A stretch of DNA of 64,000 nt from Halothiobacillus neapolitanus c2. Lineage in GTDB: Bacteria > Pseudomonadota > Gammaproteobacteria > Halothiobacillales > Halothiobacillaceae. Of the stretch, positions 25,267 to 34,054 are shown piece after piece; position 1 is the stretch's first letter, and each line of letters begins with the position of its first letter. The notes beneath the pieces are model-generated. The model had not been told where the DNA came from and made no database searches. It was given only the letters and a program-made list of their open reading frames with translations. Location: NCBI RefSeq assembly GCF_000024765.1, contig NC_013422.1:577501-641500 (forward strand), read 5' to 3'. Both the position numbers and the translations under genes were made by a program.

Positions 25267-26415
25267 TTAAATGGTGCGGCATTGTAACCGCTCATATGCG
25301 GTTTTGACCAGCCAGTTGGAGAGTTCTGTTTGACTGGCGAGCGTGAGCCGGTTTTTTTCGGCGGCCGAGGCCAGAAGGGCGTGGTGCTCGATGAAGTTCT
25401 GCCAGCTTTCGGGTGCGAGTTGCTGCCGGTTCCAGTCATGCGTCAAGGTCCGCCAGGCGTCAAACGCAGGCGCAGGGAGGTCGCCGCGGCAAGTATCCAG
25501 CAAGGCATCCAGTTTTTCCCAGTGCGCCTGATCGTCGGTGGGGTAAATCTGCCAGATGAACGGCTTGCCTGCCCAGAGCGCGCGTACGAGCGAATCTTCC
25601 CCGCGCACGAACAGAATGTCGCACATCCACAGCAGACGATCGAATTGCGCCTGTGGCAGAAATGGCAACACATGCAAGGTCACCGCTCCCCGTTGAAACT
25701 GGTCGCCTGCCATGAGTTCGGGGTAGCGGAGGTGTTCGCGTGCGCTGCTCAGCAGGCGACCTTCCGGTAGGTAGATGGTGACGGCCTCGGTGGTGGTTTG
25801 AGCGAGATCGTCGATCAGCTCGCCAATCGCCCGGTTTTCATAGCCAAACAAAAGCAGCGATAAACCGTTTGGCAGCGGAATTTGCCAATCATGCGCCCAT
25901 TTCGTTTGTTCCAAATGAAGAAAGCGATCACGCGCCAGAAACAGATGCGCCTCGCGTAACAATCCGCCGGAATCGGGGCGCGTGCTCGGGAACACGAATT
26001 GCTTCTGCAAGCCATTGGGTTGTGGCGAGAACCGGCCGTGATAATCACTGATCCAGCTCTCGGCGCTGAAGTATTCCAGGTTGAACCATGCAACGGTCTG
26101 TTCGTGCATGCGCTGCTGATAGCCCTCCGGGAGGGTGCAGCCAAACGCTTCAATCACGAAACGGGCGGGCCTTGGGGTTGCGGATGCATCGGTCCAGTGA
26201 ATGATCGTGATTCCGTGGTGGCTCTGTTGCTCCTCTGTCGCGTCGATTTCCGGTATCAGATGCACGAGTGCGCTCAGATCATCGACCCACAGCCGGACGA
26301 CTTGCCGGTGATCTTCCGTCAAAATCCGCGCCAGCCGCCAACTGACGGCAATATCGCCGTAGTTGTCGATGACGCGGCAAAAAATATCCCAATCGATTCG
26401 CTCTGTTGTCAGCAT
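25267..26415 (-). CDS. earP: EF-P arginine-32 rhamnosyltransferase EarP
   Basis: 382 residues. The N-terminal VIDNYGDIAVSWRLAR holds the catalytic aspartates of the family, and the C-terminal block FVRGEDSLVRALWAGKPFIWQIY is the dTDP-rhamnose binding region. EarP transfers rhamnose from dTDP-rhamnose to Arg-32 of EF-P. The gene is immediately upstream of efp (72 bp gap), which carries the matching arginine. Its ATG directly abuts the stop of the thioredoxin-NHL gene, so those two are probably co-translated. Confidence 0.96.
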   Translation of the reverse strand: MLTTERIDWDIFCRVIDNYGDIAVSWRLARILTEDHRQVVRLWVDDLSALVHLIPEIDATEEQQSHHGITIIHWTDASATPRPARFVIEAFGCTLPEGYQQRMHEQTVAWFNLEYFSAESWISDYHGRFSPQPNGLQKQFVFPSTRPDSGGLLREAHLFLARDRFLHLEQTKWAHDWQIPLPNGLSLLLFGYENRAIGELIDDLAQTTTEAVTIYLPEGRLLSSAREHLRYPELMAGDQFQRGAVTLHVLPFLPQAQFDRLLWMCDILFVRGEDSLVRALWAGKPFIWQIYPTDDQAHWEKLDALLDTCRGDLPAPAFDAWRTLTHDWNRQQLAPESWQNFIEHHALLASAAEKNRLTLASQTELSNWLVKTAYERLQCRTI

Positions 26416-27912
26416 TTACTTTTTGGGCGGCCAGGCTGTGGTTTCGCCATTGATGATATTCAAGGCAACGATGCGATCACGGTACGTATCGGCAATCAAT
26501 AGCGTGTGATCGTTCAATACCGCCAGTCCGTTCGGTTGCGCCAGATTTTTAGCCACGGTGCTGACTTGCAAGGTGTCGAGGTTGAGCTTGCGAATGGCAT
26601 TGTTGAAGGTATCGGCGATATACAGCGCACCGTTGAGATAAGCCAAGCCCTGCGGATGCTGCAAGAGGGCCTGATCGGCCGCGCCATCGCGATCACCGAA
26701 ACTGAACAAGCCCTTGCCAACCAGTGTGATCGTCAAGCTGGTTTGCATGTTGATTTGTCGAATGGATGAGGATTCAGGATCGGCCACATACAAGTTGTGA
26801 TCGTGATAGGCCAAGCCGCTTGATTGGGCGAATTGGGCCAGCAGGCGCTCACCATCGTGCAGCCCTTCGTCCCCTGTGCCCGCGTATACGTCGAGCTTTC
26901 GCGTTTTGGGATCGTAGCGCCAGACTGCATGATCGCCTGCCATGGCAATAAAGAGATCGCCATCCACCGCTTCAAGCCCCCAGGGTGAATTGAGGGGCGT
27001 GTCCTTTGCCGCTGCAGTCACTTCATTGAGGAAAACGCGTTGCCCATTGCCAACCACGGTGGATACCGTCTGGCTGGCAAAATCGATCCGGCGAATACGC
27101 TGATTATCCGTATCGGCCACATACAAATCATTGCCCAGCCAGGCGATACCTTGCGGGCGATTAAATTCGGCCGTGGCAAAACTGCCATCGGCAAAGCCCG
27201 CTTTGCCATCGCCGATGGTGGCCAACAGCTTGCCTTCGTGATCGAAAATGCGGACCTGGTCATGGCCGGTATCGCTGATCGCCACGCGGTTGTCGTTGAC
27301 GGCGATTTTCGTCGGCAGAACCATGAAATGATTATCGGCGCTCAAAGGTTTGAGCGGCAGCTTCGGGTGCGTCAGCGTGTTCGCAGCACGCGCGCTTTCG
27401 ACCGCCGATTGAATGACCGCTGCCATATCCGTGTAGCTGCGTTCGCCGACAAAGCTATGGATAACCTTGCCTTCTGGGTTGAGCAGCAGCATCGTCGGCC
27501 AAGCGAACACGCCATAATGTTGCCACCACGTCATGCCGGAATCGATAAACACCGGCTCATCAACATGATAACGACGCAAAAACGGCGTCATGTTGTCCGC
27601 TTGCTGCGATGCGGTGAATTTAGGTGAGGTAACGCCCACTACCAATAAATCATCGCCGAATTTTTGCTTGAGCTGCTGTTGAATCGGAATCATGTGGATG
27701 CAATTGATGCAGCCGGGCGTAAAGAAATCGAGCAGAACCACCCGGCCTTGCAGTTGGGCGCCCGTCAGCGGTTTACTCACATTGAACCACTGCGTCTGCG
27801 CCGGGAAGGGCGGATAACCCGACGCATTGGCAGCCGGTGGCATAAACCAAAGCATCAGGGCGATGACGGGCAAGGCAAGCAGCGGCAAAAAAAGCGGGCG
27901 AATTCGGGGCAT
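26416..27912 (-). CDS. Exported thioredoxin-NHL repeat protein (NHLRC2-like)
   Basis: 498 residues. A signal peptide (MPRIRPLFLPLLALPVIALML) is followed by a thioredoxin-like domain (about residues 40-175) with the pair CINC in FFTPGCINCIHMIP, then five to six NHL repeats forming a beta-propeller (NRPQGIAW, DNQRIRRI, FNNAIRKL, and similar). This domain order is that of NHLRC2-type proteins of unknown role, probably a periplasmic redox or binding protein. The open frame extends to 28086, but that part (for example FPRKREPRKSRRW) is the translation of a 104-bp repeat. The true start is ATG 27912. Its stop adjoins the earP start. Confidence 0.9.
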   Translation of the reverse strand: MPRIRPLFLPLLALPVIALMLWFMPPAANASGYPPFPAQTQWFNVSKPLTGAQLQGRVVLLDFFTPGCINCIHMIPIQQQLKQKFGDDLLVVGVTSPKFTASQQADNMTPFLRRYHVDEPVFIDSGMTWWQHYGVFAWPTMLLLNPEGKVIHSFVGERSYTDMAAVIQSAVESARAANTLTHPKLPLKPLSADNHFMVLPTKIAVNDNRVAISDTGHDQVRIFDHEGKLLATIGDGKAGFADGSFATAEFNRPQGIAWLGNDLYVADTDNQRIRRIDFASQTVSTVVGNGQRVFLNEVTAAAKDTPLNSPWGLEAVDGDLFIAMAGDHAVWRYDPKTRKLDVYAGTGDEGLHDGERLLAQFAQSSGLAYHDHNLYVADPESSSIRQINMQTSLTITLVGKGLFSFGDRDGAADQALLQHPQGLAYLNGALYIADTFNNAIRKLNLDTLQVSTVAKNLAQPNGLAVLNDHTLLIADTYRDRIVALNIINGETTAWPPKK

Positions 27913-27944
27913 GGTTTTTCCTCGATTGGCAATGATTTGAGGGC

Positions 27945-28048
27945 AGCTCGAAAAACTCGTCATTCCCGCGTAGGCGGGAATCCAGCGCCTTGATTTTCTG
28001 GGTTCCCGCTTTCGTGGGAACGACGAATCACAGGTATTTCGATGTGCC
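27945..28048. repeat. 104-bp dispersed repeat with inverted arms, copy 1
   Basis: AGCTCGAAAAACTCGTCATT begins it and GGTATTTCGATGTGCC ends it. Inside are two small hairpins: CATTCCCGCG with CGGGAATCC, and GGGTTCCCGC with the GTGGGAACGAC arm. A near-identical copy in the same direction is at 57579-57683. The CATTCCCGC...GCGGGAATCC motif is a common intergenic repeat of proteobacteria. Here it lies between the divergent thioredoxin-NHL and uup genes. Confidence 0.85.
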
Positions 28049-28168
28049 GTTGAATCATAGACCGAAATAAAGCTAATTATTTCCAAAGGCTTTCATTCAT
28101 GCAGAACGGCAAGGCGGTGCAAAACCCCTTACACTATGCGCCCATTCTCCTGAAAGTCTGATTGTTCC

Positions 28169-30067
28169 ATGCCCTTACTTACCGTTGATCGTTTGCATTT
28201 TGCCTTGGGTACCCGCGTTTTACTGGATCATGTGGGGCTCACGGTCGAACCCGGAGAGCGCATCGCCTTGATCGGGCGCAACGGCATGGGCAAATCGACC
28301 TTTATGAAAATATTGGCCGGCCTAACGCGTGCCGATGAGGGCGAAGTGCGCCTTGAGCCCGGCGCGCGCATTGCGTATTTGCAGCAAGACCCGCAAATGG
28401 ATTCGACTGCGAGCGTGTATGCCACGGTGGCCGAAGCCTTGGGCGGCATTGAAGCCACATTGACGGCCTACCATGCCTGTATCGAAAAGCTGGGCGCGGG
28501 CGATGATTCGGTGATGGATGAAATGGCGCGTCTGCAACAGCAAATCGAGGCGGTCGATGGCTGGTCGGTGGCGCAGCGGATCGACGAGGTGATCACAAGG
28601 CTCGATCTGGACCCCGATGCCTCGGTCAAATCGTTATCTGGCGGGGCGAAACGCCGAGTGCTGCTTGCCCAAGCGCTGGTGGTGCAGCCCGATGTGCTGC
28701 TGCTAGACGAACCCACCAACCATCTGGACATCGCCAGCATCGAATGGCTGGAAGGCTTGATTCGCGGCTTTTCCGGCGCGGTCATCTTCATCACCCACGA
28801 CCGATCCTTCCTGCAAAATCTGGCCAACCGTATTCTGGAGTTGGATCGCGGCCAGCTTACGTCTTGGCCGGGTGATTACCAGAATTATCTGCGTCGCGTT
28901 GAAGAGCGTGAGCACGCCGAACAAATCCAGAATGCCGAATTCGACAAGTTTCTGGCCGAGGAAGAGGTGTGGATACGCCAAGGCGTAAAAGCCCGCCGCA
29001 CGCGGAACGAAGGCCGGGTTCGACGCCTGGAGGCCCTGCGAGAAGAGCGGGCTGCTCGCGTGAACAAGCAGGGCAAGGTGGAGGTCGCTGTCGCCAGTTC
29101 GCGCACCTCGGGGAAAATCGTGTTCGATGGTGAGCACATAGACAAAACCTACAACGGCAAGACCATTCTCAAAGATTTTGCCTTGCGCATCCTGCGCGGC
29201 GACAGGATCGGTTTGGTCGGCCCGAACGGCGTGGGCAAAAGCACGCTGATCAAACTGATTCTCGGCGAAATTCAACCGGATAGCGGCACCGCCCGACAGG
29301 GTAGTCAGTTACAAGTCGCGTACTTCGACCAGCATCGCGCGCAACTGCGCCCCGATTGGACGGCCTTGCAGAATATCTGTGACGGCGGCGACCGCATCGA
29401 CGTTCACGGCCAAAACATGCATGGCATCGGATATTTGCAAAAATTCCTGTTCACGCCGGAGCGGGCGCGCACCAAGGTTGAATCCCTGTCCGGCGGGGAG
29501 CGCAATCGCCTGCTGTTGGCGCGGTTGTTCGCTCAGTCGGCCAACTTGCTGGTGCTCGATGAACCCACCAACGATCTCGATCTTGAAACACTGGAAGTGC
29601 TGGAACAGGTGCTGCTGGATTTTGACGGCACGCTATTGGTTGTCAGCCACGACCGAGCGTTTCTTGATAATGTCGTCACCAGCCTGCTGGTGTTTGAAGG
29701 CGAAGGGCGTGTACGCGAAGTGGTCGGAACCTACGAGGATTGGTTGGCTATCCGAGATCGGGAGAATGCTCAGCAAAGCACCTCAACACCGAAACCCGTT
29801 GCAAAAACCGCGCCCGTAGCAAATAGCCCCGCTAAAAAAGACAGCTTGAGCTTCAAGGAGCGCCACGAGCTGGCGGCCTTGCCGGAAAAAATCGCCGAAC
29901 TGGAAGACGAACAGGCCCAACTGACCGTGCAGATGAGTGATCCGGCTTTTTATGCACAGCCTGATGACAAAACCGCGCCCGTTCTATCGCGCATGGCTGC
30001 TATTGACGAAGAGCTTCTTGAATTGATGGCGCGCTGGGGCGATCTGGAGGCGCGGGCCACACAATGA
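28169..30067 (+). CDS. uup: ABC-F ATPase Uup
   Basis: 632 residues with two ABC cassettes and no membrane domain. The first has GRNGMGKS, LSGGAKRR and LLLDEPTNHLD; the second GPNGVGKS, LSGGERNR and LVLDEPTNDLD. A charged linker joins them, and a C-terminal coiled-coil (about residues 560-632) matches Uup. ABC-F proteins act on ribosomes rather than as transporters; Uup also affects transposon excision and branched-DNA handling. The gene is divergent from the thioredoxin-NHL gene, and a DUF167 gene follows 24 bp later. Confidence 0.94.
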   Translation: MPLLTVDRLHFALGTRVLLDHVGLTVEPGERIALIGRNGMGKSTFMKILAGLTRADEGEVRLEPGARIAYLQQDPQMDSTASVYATVAEALGGIEATLTAYHACIEKLGAGDDSVMDEMARLQQQIEAVDGWSVAQRIDEVITRLDLDPDASVKSLSGGAKRRVLLAQALVVQPDVLLLDEPTNHLDIASIEWLEGLIRGFSGAVIFITHDRSFLQNLANRILELDRGQLTSWPGDYQNYLRRVEEREHAEQIQNAEFDKFLAEEEVWIRQGVKARRTRNEGRVRRLEALREERAARVNKQGKVEVAVASSRTSGKIVFDGEHIDKTYNGKTILKDFALRILRGDRIGLVGPNGVGKSTLIKLILGEIQPDSGTARQGSQLQVAYFDQHRAQLRPDWTALQNICDGGDRIDVHGQNMHGIGYLQKFLFTPERARTKVESLSGGERNRLLLARLFAQSANLLVLDEPTNDLDLETLEVLEQVLLDFDGTLLVVSHDRAFLDNVVTSLLVFEGEGRVREVVGTYEDWLAIRDRENAQQSTSTPKPVAKTAPVANSPAKKDSLSFKERHELAALPEKIAELEDEQAQLTVQMSDPAFYAQPDDKTAPVLSRMAAIDEELLELMARWGDLEARATQ

Positions 30068-30091
30068 TCCACAAAGCGAGCGTCAAAAGGC

Positions 30092-30460
30092 ATGAATGAT
30101 TCGGTGGAATCAGATTTTTTCCACTGGCAGGATGACCGTCTGATCCTCAAGCTCAAGGTGCAGCCCAGAGCCAGTCGTACTGCCTGGGGTGAGGTCATCG
30201 GTGGGCGAATCAAACTGTATCTGACCACCCCACCTATTGATGGCAAGGCCAATCAGGCGGTGATCGACTTTATTGCCAAAACCTTTTCGGTTGCGAAAAA
30301 CCGGGTTGAGATTCGGCGAGGGGAGACCAGTCGAAGCAAAGACATTGCCTTGGCGTGGCTCACGGTGCCGAAGGCTAGCTCATCAGAGGCGGAACGGCTG
30401 CTGCTACAGGCTCTGTCGAGCAAGGCAATAGCTGATTCTTCCGAGGCTAGATTGCGCTGA
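30092..30460 (+). CDS. DUF167/YggU-family protein
   Basis: 122 residues. The family core LKVQPRASRTAWGEVIGGRIKLYLTTPPIDGKANQAVIDFIAK and RVEIRRGETSRSKDIAL is complete, followed by a 30-residue tail. The function of YggU proteins is unknown. It is close behind uup on the same strand. Confidence 0.92.
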   Translation: MNDSVESDFFHWQDDRLILKLKVQPRASRTAWGEVIGGRIKLYLTTPPIDGKANQAVIDFIAKTFSVAKNRVEIRRGETSRSKDIALAWLTVPKASSSEAERLLLQALSSKAIADSSEARLR

Positions 30461-30561
30461 TTCTTTAAGTGAACTTTCCAGTTGGCTTTCGGTCGAATGC
30501 TGATGATAAAATCAAGTTTATTTGAAAAAATACGTTTTCCACATTTGAGGTACGCATCCTA

Positions 30562-31437
30562 ATGAATACCGCCCAACATCCTGTTATGCCCCGCACCCTG
30601 CCGGTGGTTGGGGATTCGTTGCAGCAGTATCTGGCGGAAGTGCGCCGCATTCCGCTTCTGACTGCCGACGAAGAGCAAAAACTGGCCGAACAGCTGAAAT
30701 CCACCGGGGATATCGATGCTGCGCAAAAGCTGATCATGTCCCATCTTCGTTTTGTGGTGCACATTGCCCGCGGTTATCGTGGTTATGGCTTGCCGCTGGC
30801 CGATCTGATTCAGGAAGGAAATATCGGCCTGATGAAGGCCGTCAAGCGATTTGAGCCGGAGCAGAAGGTTCGTCTGGTCACATTTGCCGTTCACTGGATT
30901 CGCGCAGAAATTCACGAATACATCCTGAAAAACTGGCGCATCGTCAAAATTGCGACCACCAAGGCGCAGCGCAAACTCTTCTTCAAGATGCGTCAGATGA
31001 AGAGCGGTCTGGGCTGGTTGACCGCGGATGAAACACGCGCCATTGCGGCCGAGTTGAACGTGCCGGAACGTGAAGTCGTGACCATGGAATCGCGCTTGTA
31101 TAGCCATGACATCGCCATTGATGCGCCAGTTTACGACAGTGAGCAGGAAGGCAGCGGGCCGTCCTACGAGCAAATTCTGGTTGACCAGCATCAGGTGTCG
31201 GTCGAGGACATGACTGCGCAGCGCGATGAAGATGATCGCGTCACCGCCATGACGCATGCGTTGCACGATCTCGACGCGCGAAGCCGCGATATTCTTGAAC
31301 GTCGTTGGCTGCAAGAGCCCAAAGCGACGTTGCAAACGTTGGCAGACGAGTATCAGGTATCGGCAGAGCGGGTGCGCCAGATCGAAAATGCGGCGTTGAA
31401 GAAACTCCGCCTGGCCTTGCCGGCACCCAGTCATTAA
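30562..31437 (+). CDS. rpoH: RNA polymerase sigma factor RpoH (heat shock sigma-32)
   Basis: 291 residues with sigma regions 2 (FVVHIARGYRGYGLPLADLIQEGNIGLMKAVKRFEP) and 4 (LADEYQVSAERVRQIE). The RpoH box just after region 2.4 reads QRKLFFKMRQMK, which identifies it as RpoH rather than RpoS or RpoD. It directs transcription of chaperones and proteases. A stem-loop terminator follows. The 5' leader is short in this window (about 100 bp past the DUF167 gene), and no thermosensor fold was worked out. Confidence 0.96.
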   Translation: MNTAQHPVMPRTLPVVGDSLQQYLAEVRRIPLLTADEEQKLAEQLKSTGDIDAAQKLIMSHLRFVVHIARGYRGYGLPLADLIQEGNIGLMKAVKRFEPEQKVRLVTFAVHWIRAEIHEYILKNWRIVKIATTKAQRKLFFKMRQMKSGLGWLTADETRAIAAELNVPEREVVTMESRLYSHDIAIDAPVYDSEQEGSGPSYEQILVDQHQVSVEDMTAQRDEDDRVTAMTHALHDLDARSRDILERRWLQEPKATLQTLADEYQVSAERVRQIENAALKKLRLALPAPSH

Positions 31438-31456
31438 GCGGGGCGTTAGATCGAAG

Positions 31457-31484
31457 AACCGGAGATAAATGTCTCCGGTTTTTT
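31457..31484. terminator. Terminator between rpoH and marC-like gene
   Basis: AACCGGAGA (31457-31465) pairs with TCTCCGGTT (31472-31480) followed by TTTT. It lies right after rpoH and right at the end of the converging MarC gene, so it serves rightward transcription and possibly both. Confidence 0.88.
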
Positions 31485-31485
31485 A

Positions 31486-32118
31486 TTAACCGAAAACGCC
31501 TGATTGATGAAGGCCATCCAGTAGCATCTGCACACCGATCACCGCCAGAATCAAACCCATCAGACGCGTGATGACGGCAACACCGCCACGACCAATGCGT
31601 GCCAGAATCCGTTCCGAGAAAACAAAGGCATAAAAAGTCAGGGCGCAAATGAGGGTGAACATCAAAATCGTTGCACCCGTTTGCATCCAGTGCCCGCTCG
31701 GGGAATAGCTCATGGCGGTGGCAATGGTGCCGGGTCCGGCCAGCACAGGGATGGCCAGCGGCGTGATGGCAATGTCATTCTGCGAGCTGTCGACCTCACT
31801 ACCGGATTCCGATGGAATTTGCTTGGGATGCGACACGCGAGAATTTTCCCCGTGCAGCATTCGAAAGCCCACCAAGGCAATCAACACGCCCCCAGCCACT
31901 CTTAACGCGGGTAGAGTAATGCCGAACAAAGAAAACACCAGCGGGCCGAACAGGGCGAATGTCAGCACGATGAAAAATGCCGTTCGCACCGCGCGCCAAG
32001 CGACATGGCGCGTCGTCGCCAAGCCCATATCAGCCGTGAGCCCCAGAAAGATAACGGCGTTGGCGACTGGGTTCATCATGGCAAGAAACGCCATGAATGC
32101 CGTCAGGGCATGGTGCAT
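31486..32118 (-). CDS. MarC-family membrane protein
   Basis: About 210 residues with six hydrophobic segments. The starting block FMAFLAMMNPVANAVIFLGLT, the ITPLAIPVLAGPGTIATAM motif and the end GVQMLLDGL are typical of MarC (UPF0056). Despite the name, MarC has no proven role in antibiotic resistance. ATG 32118 is chosen as the start; an in-frame upstream ATG at 32172 would add 18 polar residues without a good ribosome site. Confidence 0.88.
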   Translation of the reverse strand: MHHALTAFMAFLAMMNPVANAVIFLGLTADMGLATTRHVAWRAVRTAFFIVLTFALFGPLVFSLFGITLPALRVAGGVLIALVGFRMLHGENSRVSHPKQIPSESGSEVDSSQNDIAITPLAIPVLAGPGTIATAMSYSPSGHWMQTGATILMFTLICALTFYAFVFSERILARIGRGGVAVITRLMGLILAVIGVQMLLDGLHQSGVFG

Positions 32119-32264
32119 CAAATCGGGCAAGGGGGAGTTCCTGTTGGCTGGGTTGAATTGATTTTCGCACAATAAACGTGCATTAATATGACGTTTCGGC
32201 GCGGACGGGTAAAGTCTGTGCCGAATGACACAGTATTTACGGCACCGCGTTTGTCTGAGGTTTT

Positions 32265-32828
32265 ATGATCCGTACCCGTGAGTGGTTGAATTTTGCGCGT
32301 GAATTCGTCAAGAACCCGCGTCACACAGGCGCACTGTGTCCCAGTTCGGTTTATCTTGCACGGCAAATGGCTGCACTTGTGCCCGATGGTGAAGGCAAAG
32401 TCATCGAACTCGGACCCGGTAGTGGCCCGATGACGCGGGCACTTCTGAAACGGGGTATCAAGCCGGATGATCTGATTCTGGTGGAGCGAACCGATTCCTT
32501 CGCGCAGCTTCTGCGGCAGCGTTTCCCTGGACTCAACATCATTCACGGTGATGCCTGCGGGTTATCCCAACTCCTGAGTGGAATCGAGGCCCCCATCCGA
32601 GCCATCGTCTCCAGCCTGCCTTTACGAAGCATGCCCTCATCCGTCGTGCAGCAGATCAGTCAGGAAATCAATCAGATTTCCCAACCGGGCACGCGCTATA
32701 TCCAGTTCACCTACCATCTGCACGATAACAAGCTGCCGTTTACCGGCCCCTTTTCCGGCAGCGAATGCCATATCGTATGGCGAAACTTCCCCCCCGCACG
32801 GGTTGATGCCTTCGATTGGAAAAGTTGA
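32265..32828 (+). CDS. PmtA-like SAM-dependent methyltransferase
   Basis: 187 residues. It begins FAREFVKNPRHTGALCPSS, typical of phosphatidylethanolamine/rRNA-dimethyltransferase-like PmtA proteins, and carries the SAM motif VIELGPGSGPMTRALL. A later segment IRAIVSSLPLRSMP matches the family acceptor-site region (SxxPL). Members methylate membrane lipids or remain uncharacterised. It is divergent from the MarC gene and converges on the exbD-exbB-tonB cluster. Confidence 0.85.
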   Translation: MIRTREWLNFAREFVKNPRHTGALCPSSVYLARQMAALVPDGEGKVIELGPGSGPMTRALLKRGIKPDDLILVERTDSFAQLLRQRFPGLNIIHGDACGLSQLLSGIEAPIRAIVSSLPLRSMPSSVVQQISQEINQISQPGTRYIQFTYHLHDNKLPFTGPFSGSECHIVWRNFPPARVDAFDWKS

Positions 32829-32896
32829 ACCCATCCAAATTGCGCCAGAATCTGAGTGTCGATACTAGCGCAGCTGCTCCGTGTCGATTACATAAC

Positions 32897-33316
32897 TTAC
32901 TTTTGTGGCATTGGCTCAGTGACAAATCCAATATTGGTGATGCCCGCTTCTTTGGCGCTGGCCAGTACGTTCATGACTTTCCCATAGGGTACTGCTGCGT
33001 CACCATATAGTCTGATAACTGGTTGTGGCTGCTCCTTAGCCGCGATTACCAACCTCTTTGTAACTGCTTCGTCGCTTAAATTTTCTTGATTCCATTGCAA
33101 ACTGCCATCGGCTCGAATTGCAAGGTCGATGGGATCTTTAGGCGCTGTGACTGGCGTTTGGCTTGTGGTTTTGGGTAGTGTGACTCGAATTTCTTGAGTC
33201 AGTACCGGCATAGTCACCATAAATAAAATTAGCAAGACGAGCATAACATCCACTAACGGGGTCATGTTGATTTCGCTCATTTCATCCGAATTTTCTTTGG
33301 CTGTTTGAAAACCCAT
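32897..33316 (-). CDS. exbD: ExbD, TonB energising complex
   Basis: 139 residues. One transmembrane helix (LVDVMLVLLILFMVTMPVL) near the N-terminus carries the essential aspartate (PLVDVM), and the rest is periplasmic. With ExbB it uses the proton gradient to energise TonB. AGGAG lies eight bases before ATG 33316. The gene follows exbB with a 5-bp gap. Confidence 0.95.
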   Translation of the reverse strand: MGFQTAKENSDEMSEINMTPLVDVMLVLLILFMVTMPVLTQEIRVTLPKTTSQTPVTAPKDPIDLAIRADGSLQWNQENLSDEAVTKRLVIAAKEQPQPVIRLYGDAAVPYGKVMNVLASAKEAGITNIGFVTEPMPQK

Positions 33317-33321
33317 GTTGA

Positions 33322-34035
33322 TTACTCCTGCCACTGTTGCACGTTAGCTTTGGCACGAGCAGTGGGTGCGATGCCACTGACATGATAAGTGTGTAATTGT
33401 TGAGCAAAGCGCTGCACGCGCGCAATGAGTTGTCGATTTTGCCTATTGATTGCGTTGTAGGCGAGCACAGCAGGAATGGCGACTGCCAGCCCGAATGCGG
33501 TCATTACCAAGGCTTCTCCGACAGGCCCCGCTATGGTGGCTAAATTGGCCGATCCGGTTTGGCCAATATTTTCCAATGCGTGATAAATCCCCCAAACGGT
33601 GCCGAATAATCCAATGAAAGGGGCCACAGCGCCAATCGATGCTAGCGCGCTCATTCCTTGACGGAAAAACTCCTGAATGTCATCAATTTTGCTCGTCAGC
33701 GATAATGAGAGCCACTCGCTCAAGGGAAGTTGGCTGTGCAAATCTGTTGAGTGGCTGTAGTAATGTTCTACCGCTTCAACCGCGCTATCCGCAAGCGTGC
33801 GAAACGGATTGATGTGACCGGGTTTCCCCAATAGTGCCAAGCCTTCCGAATATCCTTGAGTGTGCCAGAACTGTTCGAATCGGCGACTGACGCCACGCAG
33901 ACGCAACATGAATGATAGTCGTTGTAGAACATAGAACCAGGTCAAGACAGACATGGCCAACAGAAGTAGCGCAACGCTGCGGATGATGAGATCACTTTGT
34001 TGCCAGAGTGAGGCAAGATCAAATGAGTGGGGCAT
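33322..34035 (-). CDS. exbB: ExbB, TonB energising complex
   Basis: 237 residues with three membrane segments: one near residue 20-40 and two around the signature ALASIGAVAPFIGLFGTVWGIYHAL and AGPVGEALVMTAFGLAVAIPAVLAYN. This is the MotA/TolQ/ExbB family. ATG 34035 has GAGGA six bases upstream. Context with exbD and tonB, opposite a siderophore receptor gene, identifies it as ExbB rather than TolQ. Confidence 0.94.
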   Translation of the reverse strand: MPHSFDLASLWQQSDLIIRSVALLLLAMSVLTWFYVLQRLSFMLRLRGVSRRFEQFWHTQGYSEGLALLGKPGHINPFRTLADSAVEAVEHYYSHSTDLHSQLPLSEWLSLSLTSKIDDIQEFFRQGMSALASIGAVAPFIGLFGTVWGIYHALENIGQTGSANLATIAGPVGEALVMTAFGLAVAIPAVLAYNAINRQNRQLIARVQRFAQQLHTYHVSGIAPTARAKANVQQWQE

Positions 34036-34054
34036 GGTCAATCCTCAAAAGTAC

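Noticed and set aside
27913-28086. N-terminal extension of the thioredoxin-NHL protein
   Set aside because: The extension is the translation of a dispersed repeat; the signal peptide begins at 27912.
30562-31437. Considered as rpoS, because nlpD in this window lacks its usual rpoS neighbour
   Set aside because: The QRKLFFKMR box after region 2.4 identifies RpoH, and it is 22 kb away from nlpD.
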